A stretch of 64,000 bases of DNA from NCBI RefSeq assembly GCF_003144195.1, contig NW_020290006.1, positions 1-64,000 on the forward strand, read 5' to 3'. Shown piece by piece: positions 1-10,478 of the stretch. A model generated the notes under the pieces. It saw only the letters and a program-made list of their open reading frames with translations, ran no database searches and was not told where the DNA came from. Position 1 is the first letter of the stretch. The number at the start of each line of letters is the position of its first letter. The position numbers were made by a program, and so were the translations under genes. The stretch is from Ceraceosorus guamensis (taxonomy: Eukaryota > Basidiomycota > Exobasidiomycetes > Ceraceosorales > Ceraceosoraceae).

Positions 1-635
1 CCCCCCCCCCCCCCCCCCCCCACCCCCCACATTCATACTCTTTCCAATTGTGAATCACCAGCTTCGTCTTTTGAAGCGTGGCTCCGTTCACCATCGCGCA
101 TGGAAGCGGTGCAAGGGATGTCATTCTTGGCACTCCACGGGGACTTGCGTAAAGAAGAGGCGCAAAAGCAGGTGACCTGGACGAGAGACATGCAGGTTCC
201 TCTTTGCGTCGAGTTGACATTTCCTTCAATACAAAGGAAAGTGAATGTTGAAGTCAATAAAGTGTAAATCACGAATGCGAATGAAATCAAAAATGATGAG
301 AGGAGACGGGGGCTCAAACGACGATCACGTGATCAGTTCTCGCGACTCTTACCTGGCGCTATCTGTGTTGGTCTTGACCGGCTGCTAGACTGGTGACTGA
401 TGACTTCAGCAAGGTCGCTTGGCCCAATTCTGATGGTCTCATTCCTTGGCTCTCTCATCCGATCTAAGCTCGATCAAGCAACCTTCGCATGAGCACGCAT
501 AGATCGTAAGCACGCCGCTCGCATGTGCTTGCTCGTACGTGCATTGCTGGTGGATGCTGTCTTGATTGTCTAATGGTACATGTATGGATGTTCTAGGATG
601 CCGTGAGTCAAGGATTGCGCCAAAGCGCCTCATAT
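1..635. other. Left-edge non-coding stretch with poly-C start
   Basis: The window opens with 21 consecutive C residues followed by another short C-run. The rest, up to the stop codon of the first gene, shows no ORF with coding character and no splice-linked exons. It lies downstream of the minus-strand gene at 636-2306. The C-run could be a genuine homopolymer or an assembly edge. It is not a telomeric repeat, because there is no repeating TTAGGG-type unit. Confidence 0.6.
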
Positions 636-2306
636 CTATCTAAAGCCTTCTCCCTCCATCTCCTCTTCCCCATCTCCTCCCTCTATCCACTCCTCCGCAC
701 TGAGTCTGCCATCTCTCGCGACGAGCCTGTATCTAGCCAGCTCGAACGTCTCATACGCCTTGGAGCTCTTGCTAGCCGCTTTCTTGTGGAGCGGCAGCGC
801 GCTAGCCACTTTCGCAGCTTCTCGACTCGTCCACACGCACGTGGCCAAGTTGCTGCCCAGAGCGTCCGGCGTGCCGTACCAGTACATCATCAGTCCGCCC
901 GACGAGACTGCCTCTTCGTGAGCTAGCCGATCAGCTTCGTACAGTCCGATATTGTGGACAAAGGGTCGACGTTTTGATCGGAAAATCACCCCGTACCACG
1001 TTCCATCTAGATCGGCAGGAATGGAAAGCTTGTCCCACGCCAGCACTCTACGAATGAGAGAGAGAGCGGGCGAAGCGTCCGAAGTAAAGGCGGGACACGA
1101 CGAGATGTCAGTGCCTGGAGCTACCGGATGAGGTGCTTCTCGAGACCATTTGATGGGCTCCTTGACTGTCGAATCGACGCAGAAGCCCTCGTCTTCGACG
1201 CCAAAATTCCCAGCGTAGTCGTACGTGTTGGGTCTCAGCTCGTGCAGCGCTTTCCAAAGTGCTTCTGATTTGGGTCCGAGCACGGGCAGTCTGGATCGAG
1301 TGTACTTGTGGTGCTCCCGTGTAACGTCTTTCGTCGACGTTACTAGCCGAGTACCGTGGGGATACGAGGCGGGCAGGTAGGAGAGACCGACTGGGAGTCT
1401 CTCTTGCACCGAGTCGGGTGTACTAGCGGGGAGTCGCGCCATGATGGGACCCATGCTGGACAAGGTTGGTTTGGCATCATAGTCAATGTCCGTCGAGGAG
1501 CTGATTGGTCGACTGAACGGGTCGATGATGTTATCATCGTCATCATCCGCCTCTTCCTCTTCATCTGACAATCTCAAATCGAATTGCAGATCCACATCTG
1601 GCAAGTCGTTTTGTTGCGCTTTGGCGTTCGATGCAGCCCTCGAAATCTCTTGTTTGACGGCGGAAACCGCCGAAGGAGCCTGCAGCTCTGCCACTGTCAC
1701 CTGTTTGGTCTCCGTTCGACCGTCGCGGGCAGCGCGTAAACGTCCCCTCTCCGTTGGCGGCCCTCTGCGTCGGCTTGTACCACCCGGAACCCGATGCCTG
1801 CTCCTCCCTCTGTTCGCATCATCGCTCACGCGAGGAATAGCCAGCGGGGGGGAGATGCTCAGGGATGACAAAGATTCGTAGCTGGTAGTTGCGGATGCCT
1901 CTCTTGCATCTTCCGCGTCTGAGTCGTCTAGCTCTGCAAGTTTGGCAAACGGGCTCTTGGCGCTGCGCGCCGACGAGGAGAAGGATTTGGAGTAGGCATC
2001 CAGCGAATGGTCTTGTCGGCGAGGCGTGACCGATGTCGGCGACGCTGAGGCGCTCGATGAAGATGAGCCGGAAACAGTGGTCGCAGCCGCGGCGGACGTG
2101 GAGGCTTGAGCGCTAGAGGCGCGAGCTACGGGCCTGCGCGTCGAGATGGTCGATGAGGAGACGTTGGAGGCAGCGCTCGCCATGCTGGTAGCTGCCGGTG
2201 TAAAGTGCTTGACTCCCAGTCGGCCTCCCAGTACGTGGTTGGTCTTGGGGTGAGTGAGTGGATCGCCGGTGGCGTTGAAGGCGCCAAAGTCTGGTCGATA
2301 CGGCAT
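636..2306 (-). CDS. UPF0643-like conserved fungal protein
   Basis: Single-exon gene of 556 residues. The first about 250 residues are low-complexity, Ser/Ala-rich and end in an acidic Glu/Asp run. The conserved part is the C-terminal half. It contains a DGTWYGVIFRSKRR segment, then GGLMMYWYG, then a NLATCVWTSREAAKVAS block, and ends with YETFELARYRLVARDG. These resemble, from memory, the fungal UPF0643 family, whose members carry YWYG and TCIW...R blocks followed by a Y-E-x-[FY] stretch. The biochemical role of that family is not known to me, so no function is proposed. The ATG at 2306 is the only Met start that covers the whole frame. The protein is longer than typical members because of the N-terminal extension. 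A Glu-rich tail closes the protein. Confidence 0.75.
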   Translation of the reverse strand: MPYRPDFGAFNATGDPLTHPKTNHVLGGRLGVKHFTPAATSMASAASNVSSSTISTRRPVARASSAQASTSAAAATTVSGSSSSSASASPTSVTPRRQDHSLDAYSKSFSSSARSAKSPFAKLAELDDSDAEDAREASATTSYESLSSLSISPPLAIPRVSDDANRGRSRHRVPGGTSRRRGPPTERGRLRAARDGRTETKQVTVAELQAPSAVSAVKQEISRAASNAKAQQNDLPDVDLQFDLRLSDEEEEADDDDDNIIDPFSRPISSSTDIDYDAKPTLSSMGPIMARLPASTPDSVQERLPVGLSYLPASYPHGTRLVTSTKDVTREHHKYTRSRLPVLGPKSEALWKALHELRPNTYDYAGNFGVEDEGFCVDSTVKEPIKWSREAPHPVAPGTDISSCPAFTSDASPALSLIRRVLAWDKLSIPADLDGTWYGVIFRSKRRPFVHNIGLYEADRLAHEEAVSSGGLMMYWYGTPDALGSNLATCVWTSREAAKVASALPLHKKAASKSSKAYETFELARYRLVARDGRLSAEEWIEGGDGEEEMEGEGFR

Positions 2307-4800
2307 GTTGAGTAGACTTGTGCTGCTGATGGATGCGATGGTCTCGAGTTGATGACTTTGGTCTGCTTGAGTTGCAAAGCGAGAGTCGAATACGTGAAGG
2401 CTTACAGCTTGACTCTATGATGGAGGAGAGGGGAGTACATGGGTGGCAGGCATGGCTTTAAGAATCCATCCGTGTTCCTTCGAGTCACTCTCCACGGCCA
2501 TCTCTACCCCGCACGAGTAGGGGAGGATTCGTCATTCCACCAAAAGCGTGCGTTATGTCCACCCTTTGCTCCTTGCCTACTCCAAATTGCGAGCGTTGAA
2601 GTTACAGGGCTGCGTAATTGTGCTCGCTTGCGTGCGTGCGCATGGGCTCGATCAGCCACTCGACGGGGAAGGGTGGAGATGTGTATAGGCATGGCACAAA
2701 GGCCGTACCACGGCTTGGCGGCACCGAGCATCACATCACGTCTTTGCCCCCTGTGTTGCGACCAACGGCAGGTACACGAGATCACACCATCGGCTCGCTC
2801 GCTTGCGGTGTTACACACAAACTGCGGCCGGAGGGGCTGGTGGATGCGAACGAGGCATGTCACTCGAACTGTACGGGGGCGGGCGGGCTACATCACAGGT
2901 GCATCGGAGACTGATCGACCGAACGCAAACGCTAAGAAGATGCTAAAATGCGCCACAATTGAGTTCGGACTGGTCGGCGTGCACGCTATATTCGGTCAAC
3001 ACCCGGTCCTCTCATTCACAATTTTGATATCCGAGGTGATTTGCACGCCTCGAATGATACGGGGCGGGCCCCATGATGAGCATAGACACGTTGATCGTCG
3101 CCACCCGCCCGCCCTTTGCTGACCCCAGTCGCGAGTCTGTGAAGGGACACGATGGCACAACAAATTTGTAATTGTTCTGGTCCTGGTACAAGATCATCGC
3201 ATCTATATCTGGAGGCTGCACCTTGGACACAACGCGCGAGCTGGCATGCTCAGACCATGCAGCAGCGACCAGCTCGACGATCGAGCAACCAGATGACGTG
3301 CTCATGAATGAGCCTTTGCCGGCGCAAGCAGCAGCTTGGACCGGCTTTTCTTGATGGCCTCATTCAAGATTGCCACGCGGCGGCTTGCGGTATTCCATAT
3401 TGAGGGGTCGTCGCAGCGGACGCAGAAGGCAAACGAGGAGTCCGCGCGACGATCGAAGACGAGTGCGGTGCAGACATGAAGCGAAGATGGACGTAAAGGC
3501 GACGAGAAATTACGAATCAGGAAGCCTCTCGGTCCACGGTCAGGGTCACACCTTACGGCCGTCACGCAATGACCGGTGCCGATGACGTGATGAAAGTCAT
3601 TGGCGCTGCACCGTCACTTGATCGCCCAGTCAAGAGTCTAGCGTGCTTAGACGCGTGGTGCGTCACGGACGAGATGTATTCAAGATTGTTCTAGAGCTTG
3701 CAAGTTGGACGCCGCCCTTCCGCGTCCTGGCGTGACCTACACTCTGATGAAGTTTGTCTTCGTATACTGTTCTGTCTGTGTACCAGGACATGTGAAGCGT
3801 GCGCAGATCTAGCAGTGATATGCGAATGCCGATTACAACAGATTTGACTCAAGCAGCTGACGTGGAATATAATGACCGCAGATACTGTTCCTCTAAATGT
3901 TTGGTCAGCTTGATGCTGTGCGGCGGGCGTACTGCTATTTTCACTACTTGATCAGTTCCATACCCGTGCTGCGTGGACCCCGGCAGCATCGATGTCCGCT
4001 TCGGAACGCCTCAAGGGAATCCGGGTAGCCTTGCTCTTGAATGTGACGACGACGCATCCCTATACTTACGCACGCGCGACGACGCTTCTCCAAACACGCG
4101 GACGGCAGGGAAACGAAGCATCGACGAAGCCTCACCGTTTCCCATTTCGATTCCATCGTCTGCGCAGCGAGCTAGAGCGATGCGAAAAGTCTCGGGGGCG
4201 CGCATGCGTTGCACGCGAGCTGGCGATGGTGGGAGTTTTGCGAGCGATTGCTGGCTTGGGAAGCTATGCCGCTTTGAGCATTTCGGTCGGTCGAGCGGCG
4301 CAGGGACAGGTCGAGGTACGCTTGAGCGTGTGTTGTGAGTACAGGTACGAGTAGCGCTGCTTACTGGCGTGCATTCAGTGGTCATCGTCTGAAAAAGGAG
4401 AATTTAAAAAACGAGCTCGAGTTGTGCTGACGGAAGCTGCGCCTTGCGGGGGGAGAAGGGACGGTGCGTCGCTGCAAGCCGCTGCTCTGCTCTGATCTTC
4501 ATCATCAGTAGCTTGCGTTGATCCGGACTGATTCGATCGAGGTGGATGCTGAACTCGGTCAGTCTAACGACAGGCGAGCAGAAGCGCGTCGACCGCTCTC
4601 AGCGATGCCGGGCGCACGCGCGTCCCCGCGTTGCCAGCGCTTCACGCTTGCTGCGTAGGCTACATTCAGAGGGTGATTCACCTGGCCTTACCTCGCGTTT
4701 CCACTCCGGTCAAGCGAGACACCATCCATCGCGCAACACGAACAGCGAGCAAGAGAATTCTATTTGATTGTTGAAAGGTTGTTGGGCAGCGAGTCGTGCC
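2307..4800. other. Intergenic region upstream of the UPF0643-like gene
   Basis: About 2.5 kb between the start of the first gene and the stop of MCR1, which both lie on the minus strand. I see no frame with sustained coding character or a plausible exon chain on either strand. Short open frames here are GC-rich chance ORFs. It presumably holds the promoter of the 636-2306 gene near its right-hand flank, but no specific site can be defended. Confidence 0.6.
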
Positions 4801-6150
4801 TCAGAATTTGTAGACTAGAGACGTGAGAATGTCAGTTGCCAATCCAAAGCGTCATGTCTGCGCTGGCGCCCTCTCACCTTGGTCAGCTTGGTAGCCTGCG
4901 TCTGCCAAGAGTCCCTTGAGATCGCCTTGGCTTCCCTTGGGACCCTTGCCACCCGAAATGGCTTCGTACATGGGTGGCGGGCCGCATACGAGAACCTTGA
5001 CCTTGTCCGCCTTGCCGGGAAGCTTCGTTGGGGAGGGGGTGAGATATCAGCCGTAGTCACCTACTTGACTCATCCTTATACTCACAGGCAAGTTTTGCGA
5101 GATGATCTCGTGGGTAATGTAGCCCTCAAAGGTGCTCGCAGGCACGCTTCCGCTCTTCTTGTCCAGACCGTAGATGATTTTGAAGCGAGGATCGCTCTTG
5201 GACAGTCTGTCAAATTCTTCCCGAAGCAAAATGTCCTTTTCCGACTTGTTGGTGTAGATCAACGTCACGTTGGTCTTGTCATTCTTGTCCGACGCAATTT
5301 GCTGAATGACTTGCCACATTGGAGTGATGCCGGTACCCCCTGCAATCATTCCAATGTGCTCGAACTCATTGGCCTTGTACTGAGTGTGCGGTGTGAGCCA
5401 GGATTTGTCAGCCGTGGCAACCTATCGCGCTCGCACTCCTCGCACTCACGGGAAGTTTGGGGAGGGGTCCCTTGATGGCCACCTTGTCACCTGGCTTGAG
5501 GCCGTGAATGTGACTCGTCATGGCTCCGTTCGGCTGCGAGGCAGGGGGGAAAGCGCCAGATCAGCAAACGGGGTCGACTGGGAGAGCAAGCGCCCGCGCG
5601 CCACGCTCACGTATCTCTTGATCAAAAAGTCAATGTGGCCAGGAGTGGCGGGAGATGAGACGGGAGTATAAGGACGAATGACTGGCTTGCCATCCTTGTC
5701 CTTTGCATCGTCGCCAGCGCCCTTGATGAGGACGGCAGATGCGACACCCATTCCAGGTTTGGCGTTGTCGGGCAACTCGAAAATGTAGAATGCGCTATCG
5801 TGATTGTACGGCTTGACCTCCTTGAGCGTAAACTCTCTGAACTCGTCCTTGGACAGGGCGCCCAATCCCAGCGCACCCTCGGCTTCCGAAGCGACCTTTT
5901 TGACGTTTCCAGAGTCGAATCCGCCCAGACCGTACCATGCTCCCAAACCTCCAAGACCTCCTAAGGCGAGCAAGAGCGGCAAGTTAGAAGATGATCCGGA
6001 AGAGGGAGCGGATGCGTAGCCTCTGCGCGCTGAATGAGCAAACGAGGTGCGAGCGACTTGAGGGAAGGGCTGTGCGGAGGAGACTGCGGGAACAGCGGAG
6101 CTCCTAGAGACTCCGCGAATGGACGAGCGTGCAACGGAAGAGGCAAACAT
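4801..6150 (-). CDS. MCR1: NADH-cytochrome b5 reductase, mitochondrial
   Basis: Five exons: 6150-5611, 5533-5450, 5379-5086, 5022-4878 and 4814-4801, giving 358 residues, close to the family length plus a leader. The enzyme passes electrons from NADH through FAD to cytochrome b5-type acceptors. The N terminus is Ser/Arg/Ala-rich like a mitochondrial presequence, followed by a Gly/Leu hydrophobic segment at about residues 56-74, as in outer-membrane/intermembrane-space Mcr1. RPYTPVSS at about 158 is the FAD-binding R-x-Y-T-P motif. GGTGITPMWQ at about 222 and CGPPPM at about 319 are the NADH-binding motifs. All introns are GT-AG and phases match. The last exon is only 14 nt and completes the ending VYKF, which fits the conserved C-terminal VFKF/VYKF of this family and confirms the frame. 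Confidence 0.95.
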
Positions 6151-6300
6151 GTTGGATGGGTCTGCTGGTGGTGATGATGGTGGGTATGGTGGTCAAGAGA
6201 GTGGGAGGTGCAGCGCAATTTGGTCGTATGGCTTTGAAACACAACTTCTATTATCACCATCCATGTACTCCATGGGTATACCCACCCGCGTGTATACATT

Positions 6301-6342
6301 CACATTCACATCCACATCCACATCCACATCCACATCCACATT
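6301..6342. repeat. Hexanucleotide microsatellite (CACATC)n
   Basis: Seven consecutive six-base units of the type CACATC/CACATT, read directly. It lies about 150 bp upstream of the MCR1 start codon, so length changes could affect that promoter. Confidence 0.9.
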
Positions 6343-6381
6343 CAAATGATTCAGATTCACGATTACGAATCACTGGATCAC

Positions 6382-6399
6382 AATCACGAATTCGTGATT
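6382..6399. repeat. 18-bp perfect palindrome
   Basis: The word AATCACGAATTCGTGATT equals its own reverse complement across all 18 bases. It sits inside a cluster of ATTCGTGA/TCACGAAT words next to the CACATC microsatellite, and is the most symmetric example of the dispersed intergenic motif family in the window. Confidence 0.9.
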
Positions 6400-7439
6400 C
6401 TGAAGGATTACAGCAGCGCAGCACCCACCCATGCAGCAGCATCAGCAGCATGCTGACGTCGCCGGCCTCGCTTCCCGATCTCTTTCGTTCGTGCGCGACG
6501 TACGAAATGCGCCGCCTCCACTCACACTCGGGCTATTGCTTGGGTCGATCGTGACTGTGACAATGCGCACGCAACGCAGCATGCAGTCGAGTCCGTGCGG
6601 CCGGCGCTGCAGGGTCGCTCATATCGTCGGTCGCGTTAGGCAGGGGATCCCACGCAAACCACGTGGTCGCTATGGCGCGCGAATGCCGTGGCGCGCGAGA
6701 ACACGCCCGTGCCGATTCCTCGACCTCGGATGCGCGCTGATCCTTTGATCCTACTCGTGACTAGACCCTTGCGTGTGCTTGCCTCTCTTGTCTCTGACCA
6801 TTCTGTCCTTGCTCGCTGCTTGGCACCCGGCCAGCCGGCCCATGCACACGAAGCTCATCGCCTCGCTTACGAAACGCAATGTCCAGTCAGCGCTGCCCCG
6901 CATTCGTTCCTTGGCACTCATCATCGATGACCGCGACACACACCCTCGCCGCGCGAGCGCAAATCTTGGAAGCTGCACGATGGTTCGAACGTTCGTGAAG
7001 TCGAAGGGCTGCCCATGCAGCATGCGTGCGTGCATCGCCAGGCATCGACGACTCGTGACTTGCGCGCTCAACGGCAATCGAATCGCCGCTCATCGCGCTG
7101 CGTCACGTACGTAGGCGAAATGCATCGCTTGGGGGGAAGAGGGCGTGCATGAGAGGAGCAGGAGCAGCCACAGGCGCTCGGCAGGGCTGTGCATTTGCGC
7201 TTGCCAGTGTACTGTACGCGTGTGTGCGTGTGTGTGTGTGCGGGGGGGGATGTTGCTTTGCCGGGAGCATCCTGTGAGCGTCTTCTGTCTCTATTTAGAA
7301 GTTTCATCGCTGGGACGCTCTTGACTGGGCAGGCAGGCAGGCAGGCAGACATTGCCTCACCTACTACGCCGCCCTCGCCGCACCCTTCCACCTCTCCACC
7401 ACCATACCTTCTACCGACGCTCGACGCTGTCTATTCACC

Positions 7440-8612
7440 ATGTTGTCATCCGCCAAAATAACCACCACGCTGCTGGTCAGCGTGGTCATTCTCAGTCAAG
7501 TCATCTTTGCATTTCCGAGTCCCTCTGGCAAAGACGCCACCGCAGCAGCTCTCCTCGCTCCTTATCGCGGCAAGATGCCCTTTTACCGAAGGGCTACCAA
7601 TTGCAACGGGGATTTGTCTCTCTGCGAACGTAGCTATGGCAACGTCACCTTTGTTGGCGCGCACAATAGCTACGGCATTCACGCCGGCTCCACCAACGTC
7701 GCTGCCAATCAAAATATCAGCATCACCGATCAACTCGACGCAGGCGTGAGGTTGCTTCAGAGTCAAGCCCACAGGAGTTCCAACGTCTCGGTGCAAGGTG
7801 CTGGCATCGACCTGTGCCATTCGGACTGCAGTCTCTTCCAAGGGGGCACGTTGGAATACTGGCTCTCCCAGATTGTGGCGTGGAGCAATGCGAATCCAAA
7901 CAATGTGGTCACGCTGCTCATTGTCAATTCGGACAATCTGCCAGCTAGTCAATTCGCTCAAGCTTTCGAATCTACCGGCGCAGCTGCAAAGTCCTACAAC
8001 CCCTCTTCGGCCGGCGTGGGGAGCAACGGGGTAGTGTCTCGCTCTCAGTGGCCTTCATTGGGCACGATGATAGATGCGCGCACACCCCTCGTCTCCTTTC
8101 TCTCCACTCAAGCCGACGACAATAATCCCGGCTATCTGCTGCCCGAATTCTCCAACGTGTGGGAGACGCCCTTTGACCAGACCTCTGTCCCATTCAACTG
8201 TTCGGTGGATCGCATGGCGCAAGGTTCAGACTCTTCCAACCTCTTGGCCCTCTCCAACAACTTCCGCAGCACGCGATTGTTCGGCGACGTCACCTATCCC
8301 GACACTGGCAATCTTGGCAGCACCAATTCCGAGCAGACGCAATTGGACAGCGCTTACACGTGCGCAGCGCAGCACGGAAATGCGAATCCCAACTTTATCC
8401 TCACCGATTACAGCCAGACGGGAGATTACGGTGCGCTCAGAGCGGCCGCGCAGCTCAATGGCGTCAGCTACACTCCTCCAAGGTCGTCGAGCGGAAGCAG
8501 CGCTTCGGGCAATGGCAGCAGCAGTAGCGGCAATGCCGCTTCGTGCCTCTTGCAAAGCAGCTCCCTCGCGCTGCTCGCAGTAGCTGTCGGTGGGATGGCT
8601 CTTTTCGCATAA
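7440..8612 (+). CDS. Secreted PI-PLC-like phosphodiesterase, probable GPI anchor
   Basis: Intronless, 390 residues. A signal peptide is clear: a hydrophobic core in residues 10-24 ending IFA before FPSP. The mature part is a PLC-like TIM-barrel phosphodiesterase. FVGAHNSYG (about 71-79) carries the first catalytic His region, and IDLCHSDCSLFQGG with the following WLSQIVAW stretch matches the second conserved segment of fungal secreted PLC-X proteins. The C-terminal region is Ser/Gly-rich and ends in a hydrophobic tail (SLALLAVAVGGMALFA), typical of a GPI-anchoring signal. The substrate is not evident; these proteins resemble phosphatidylinositol-specific phospholipase C, but activity of fungal members is often unproven. 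The ATG at 7440 follows a pyrimidine-rich leader and gives the signal peptide directly. The neighbour downstream is convergent. Confidence 0.88.
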   Translation: MLSSAKITTTLLVSVVILSQVIFAFPSPSGKDATAAALLAPYRGKMPFYRRATNCNGDLSLCERSYGNVTFVGAHNSYGIHAGSTNVAANQNISITDQLDAGVRLLQSQAHRSSNVSVQGAGIDLCHSDCSLFQGGTLEYWLSQIVAWSNANPNNVVTLLIVNSDNLPASQFAQAFESTGAAAKSYNPSSAGVGSNGVVSRSQWPSLGTMIDARTPLVSFLSTQADDNNPGYLLPEFSNVWETPFDQTSVPFNCSVDRMAQGSDSSNLLALSNNFRSTRLFGDVTYPDTGNLGSTNSEQTQLDSAYTCAAQHGNANPNFILTDYSQTGDYGALRAAAQLNGVSYTPPRSSSGSSASGNGSSSSGNAASCLLQSSSLALLAVAVGGMALFA

Positions 8613-9278
8613 GTGGTCAGGATTGTCTGTTGTACATTTTTTTAAGAAGAGGAACCGCCGCATGTGTGCTCGTGACTAATGTAGAGGAATGCAACGTACA
8701 CATCAGAGGTGTCCCCAACACCCAGCCTTACCCCCATCACTCGCTCTGCCCAATGGACATTTTTTACCTGCCATCGTGCATTTCGCACTTCATTGTTGCT
8801 CGTCTCGGCACGCATGTATACCTCGTGCGCAATCGTCGTACAGTGGCGCACGTTTTGACGGTGCGTGTGTCTGGCGCCGCCCCGGAAGCAACAACAGAAC
8901 GCCTGTAATGGGATTACTGATTGCATTTCGTGGTAGCAGGCGGGGGAGAGGAGAGGGAAATGGGCCCAGCCCACGCACTTCCGCAAGAACAAGAGACGAG
9001 TCGACGGGCTGCAAAGCAAAAGGAGTGTGTTGGTGCGGGTGCGGAGAACGACGCGCAGTACGAAAGTTTTGGAATCGATGTCTGGCGAGGAACGCGACGG
9101 CGAAGAAGGCAGGTTTCGTGCGTGCGCACGCGCGAGATGGTATGGATATGGTCCTGATCGCCGTACGATGACGTGGCGAGGCTTGCGTGCGAGCTCCTTA
9201 CCGAGGCGAGGTAAAAGTACACTAAGATGGTGGCGACGGAACAAAAAAGTGTTGTAGGGACTGTGGACGCGTTTCGAA
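8613..9278. other. Convergent intergenic region
   Basis: About 670 bp between the stops of the PLC-like and ThuA-like genes. It must carry both 3' untranslated regions and polyadenylation signals. A short T-run follows the PLC-like stop at about 8636-8643. No gene is visible. Confidence 0.6.
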
Positions 9279-10478
9279 TCAGATGATCAAGCTCGCACCG
9301 ACAAAGGTAGCCGCCACGAACAACGGCATGCCAAATGAAGCCAACGCGGAAGCCGACGAGCTCGCTCCGTCTTCCGTGTCGATCGTTGTTCCGCCACTGC
9401 TGCTGCTCGTCGACGATCCCTTTGTGCCGCTCTTTGATGCGGCGGTCGTGCTGTTTGAGCTCGAGGATGGCTTGGCGACGTAAGCCGTGCCAGGTGCTCC
9501 CTTTGGCGCATCGGGTCCTGCAGAAGCAATGGTGCTGGAGTTTAGGACCCACTGAAGACCACCGAGAATGTGGTTCAGCATATCGTCGTCCCTCCAAGAA
9601 GCGGGCGTGTGTCCCAAAGCGGTGTAGAAGGACCTTCCATCGCCGCCCTTTCCCTGCTGGCTCTTTTTGGTGTGCGGTTTGTTGTCGACGCCTCCACCGA
9701 CCGATTTCTTGGGTGCATCGAGCAGGTTGCCCTCCTTGAACCATGCGATGGGGTGAGGTGATCCCTGAACATCGTTGAGCTCCTTCATCGTCATGTCATT
9801 GGAAATGTAGGAGCCGTGGTCGACGGTGAGGACGACGGTGTGATCCAACTTGCGAGGATCGCTACTGAAGTGATACACCTCGCCGTACACGTTCCAGCTG
9901 GATGGAATGTTGTTGACTGCCGGATGATCCTCTTCACCATCCACGACCATGTACTTGGCAGTTTGCGGGAAAGGATGTCCTCCAAAATAGGCGCCCACCA
10001 GTCGACCATACCACGGATACTCGTAGGCCGTGTCGGACGCCTGGGGAGGGAGACGTGATCCGTCGTGAGCTCTCCTGCTGTGTGTTTATCGGAGGGATGG
10101 AGCACGCGACCTGACACTCACCTCATGGATGCCCATGTAGCCACCGCCAGCTTCGATGTACCTCCTCATCGCACCCGCGCCCTGCGGTGTGAGAGCTTTT
10201 CCGCTGGTAGAGATAAAGACGAGAGCATCGTACTGGTTCAGCCAGTCCTCATCTTCCATCTGAGAAGGGTCGTCTAAGTGAAACGTGTCAAAGTTATTGT
10301 CCTTTCCCAACTTTTCAATCGCGTCTGCGGCGTCGTATCTGGAGGGATGCTGGAAACCTTGGGCGTACGTGTACAGCAGCACCTTTTGAGGTGCATCGGA
10401 AGAGCCTGCTACGGCGGGCGAGGCTGAAGCGACCAGCAAAGCAGCTGCTGCGCAAAGCACCAGGCATCGACGCTTCAT
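9279..10478 (-). CDS. Secreted ThuA-domain protein, probable GPI anchor
   Basis: Two exons, 10478-10122 and 10040-9279, joined across an 81-nt GT-AG intron in phase 0, giving 372 residues. A signal peptide (CLVLCAAAALLVASASPAVA) precedes the domain. The fold is the ThuA/trehalose-utilisation class-I glutamine amidotransferase-like type: KVLLYTYAQGFQHPS, then DALVFISTSGKALT, then AGGGYMGIHE, and after the intron YPWYGRLVGAYFGGHP and HTVVLTVDHGSYISNDM. The AGGGYxGIH stretch and the GHP segment are family hallmarks. The C terminus is Ser/Thr-rich and ends in a hydrophobic stretch (FGMPLFVAATFVGASLII), consistent with GPI anchoring. ThuA proteins have been linked to sugar metabolism in bacteria, but the catalytic role of the secreted fungal forms is unknown. 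The Met at 10478 is chosen because it gives the signal peptide; longer in-frame starts upstream lie in non-coding-looking sequence. Confidence 0.88.

Larger units (their letters stand above)
6151..7439. other. Divergent promoter region MCR1 / PLC-like gene
   Basis: Roughly 1.3 kb shared upstream region of two divergently transcribed genes. It contains a CACATC tandem repeat, a perfect palindrome, several copies of the dispersed ATTCGTGA-type word, a GT-rich run near 7219-7240 and a GCAG tandem run near 7328-7350. A weak TATA-like CTATTTAGAA lies at 7291, about 145 bp before the PLC-like start, followed by a CT-rich leader. The TATA assignment is an inference only. No additional gene is visible. 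Confidence 0.55.

Noticed and set aside
1-30. Poly-C at the window start as a possible telomere
   Set aside because: It is a pure homopolymer, not a repeated unit, and is followed immediately by ordinary unique sequence.
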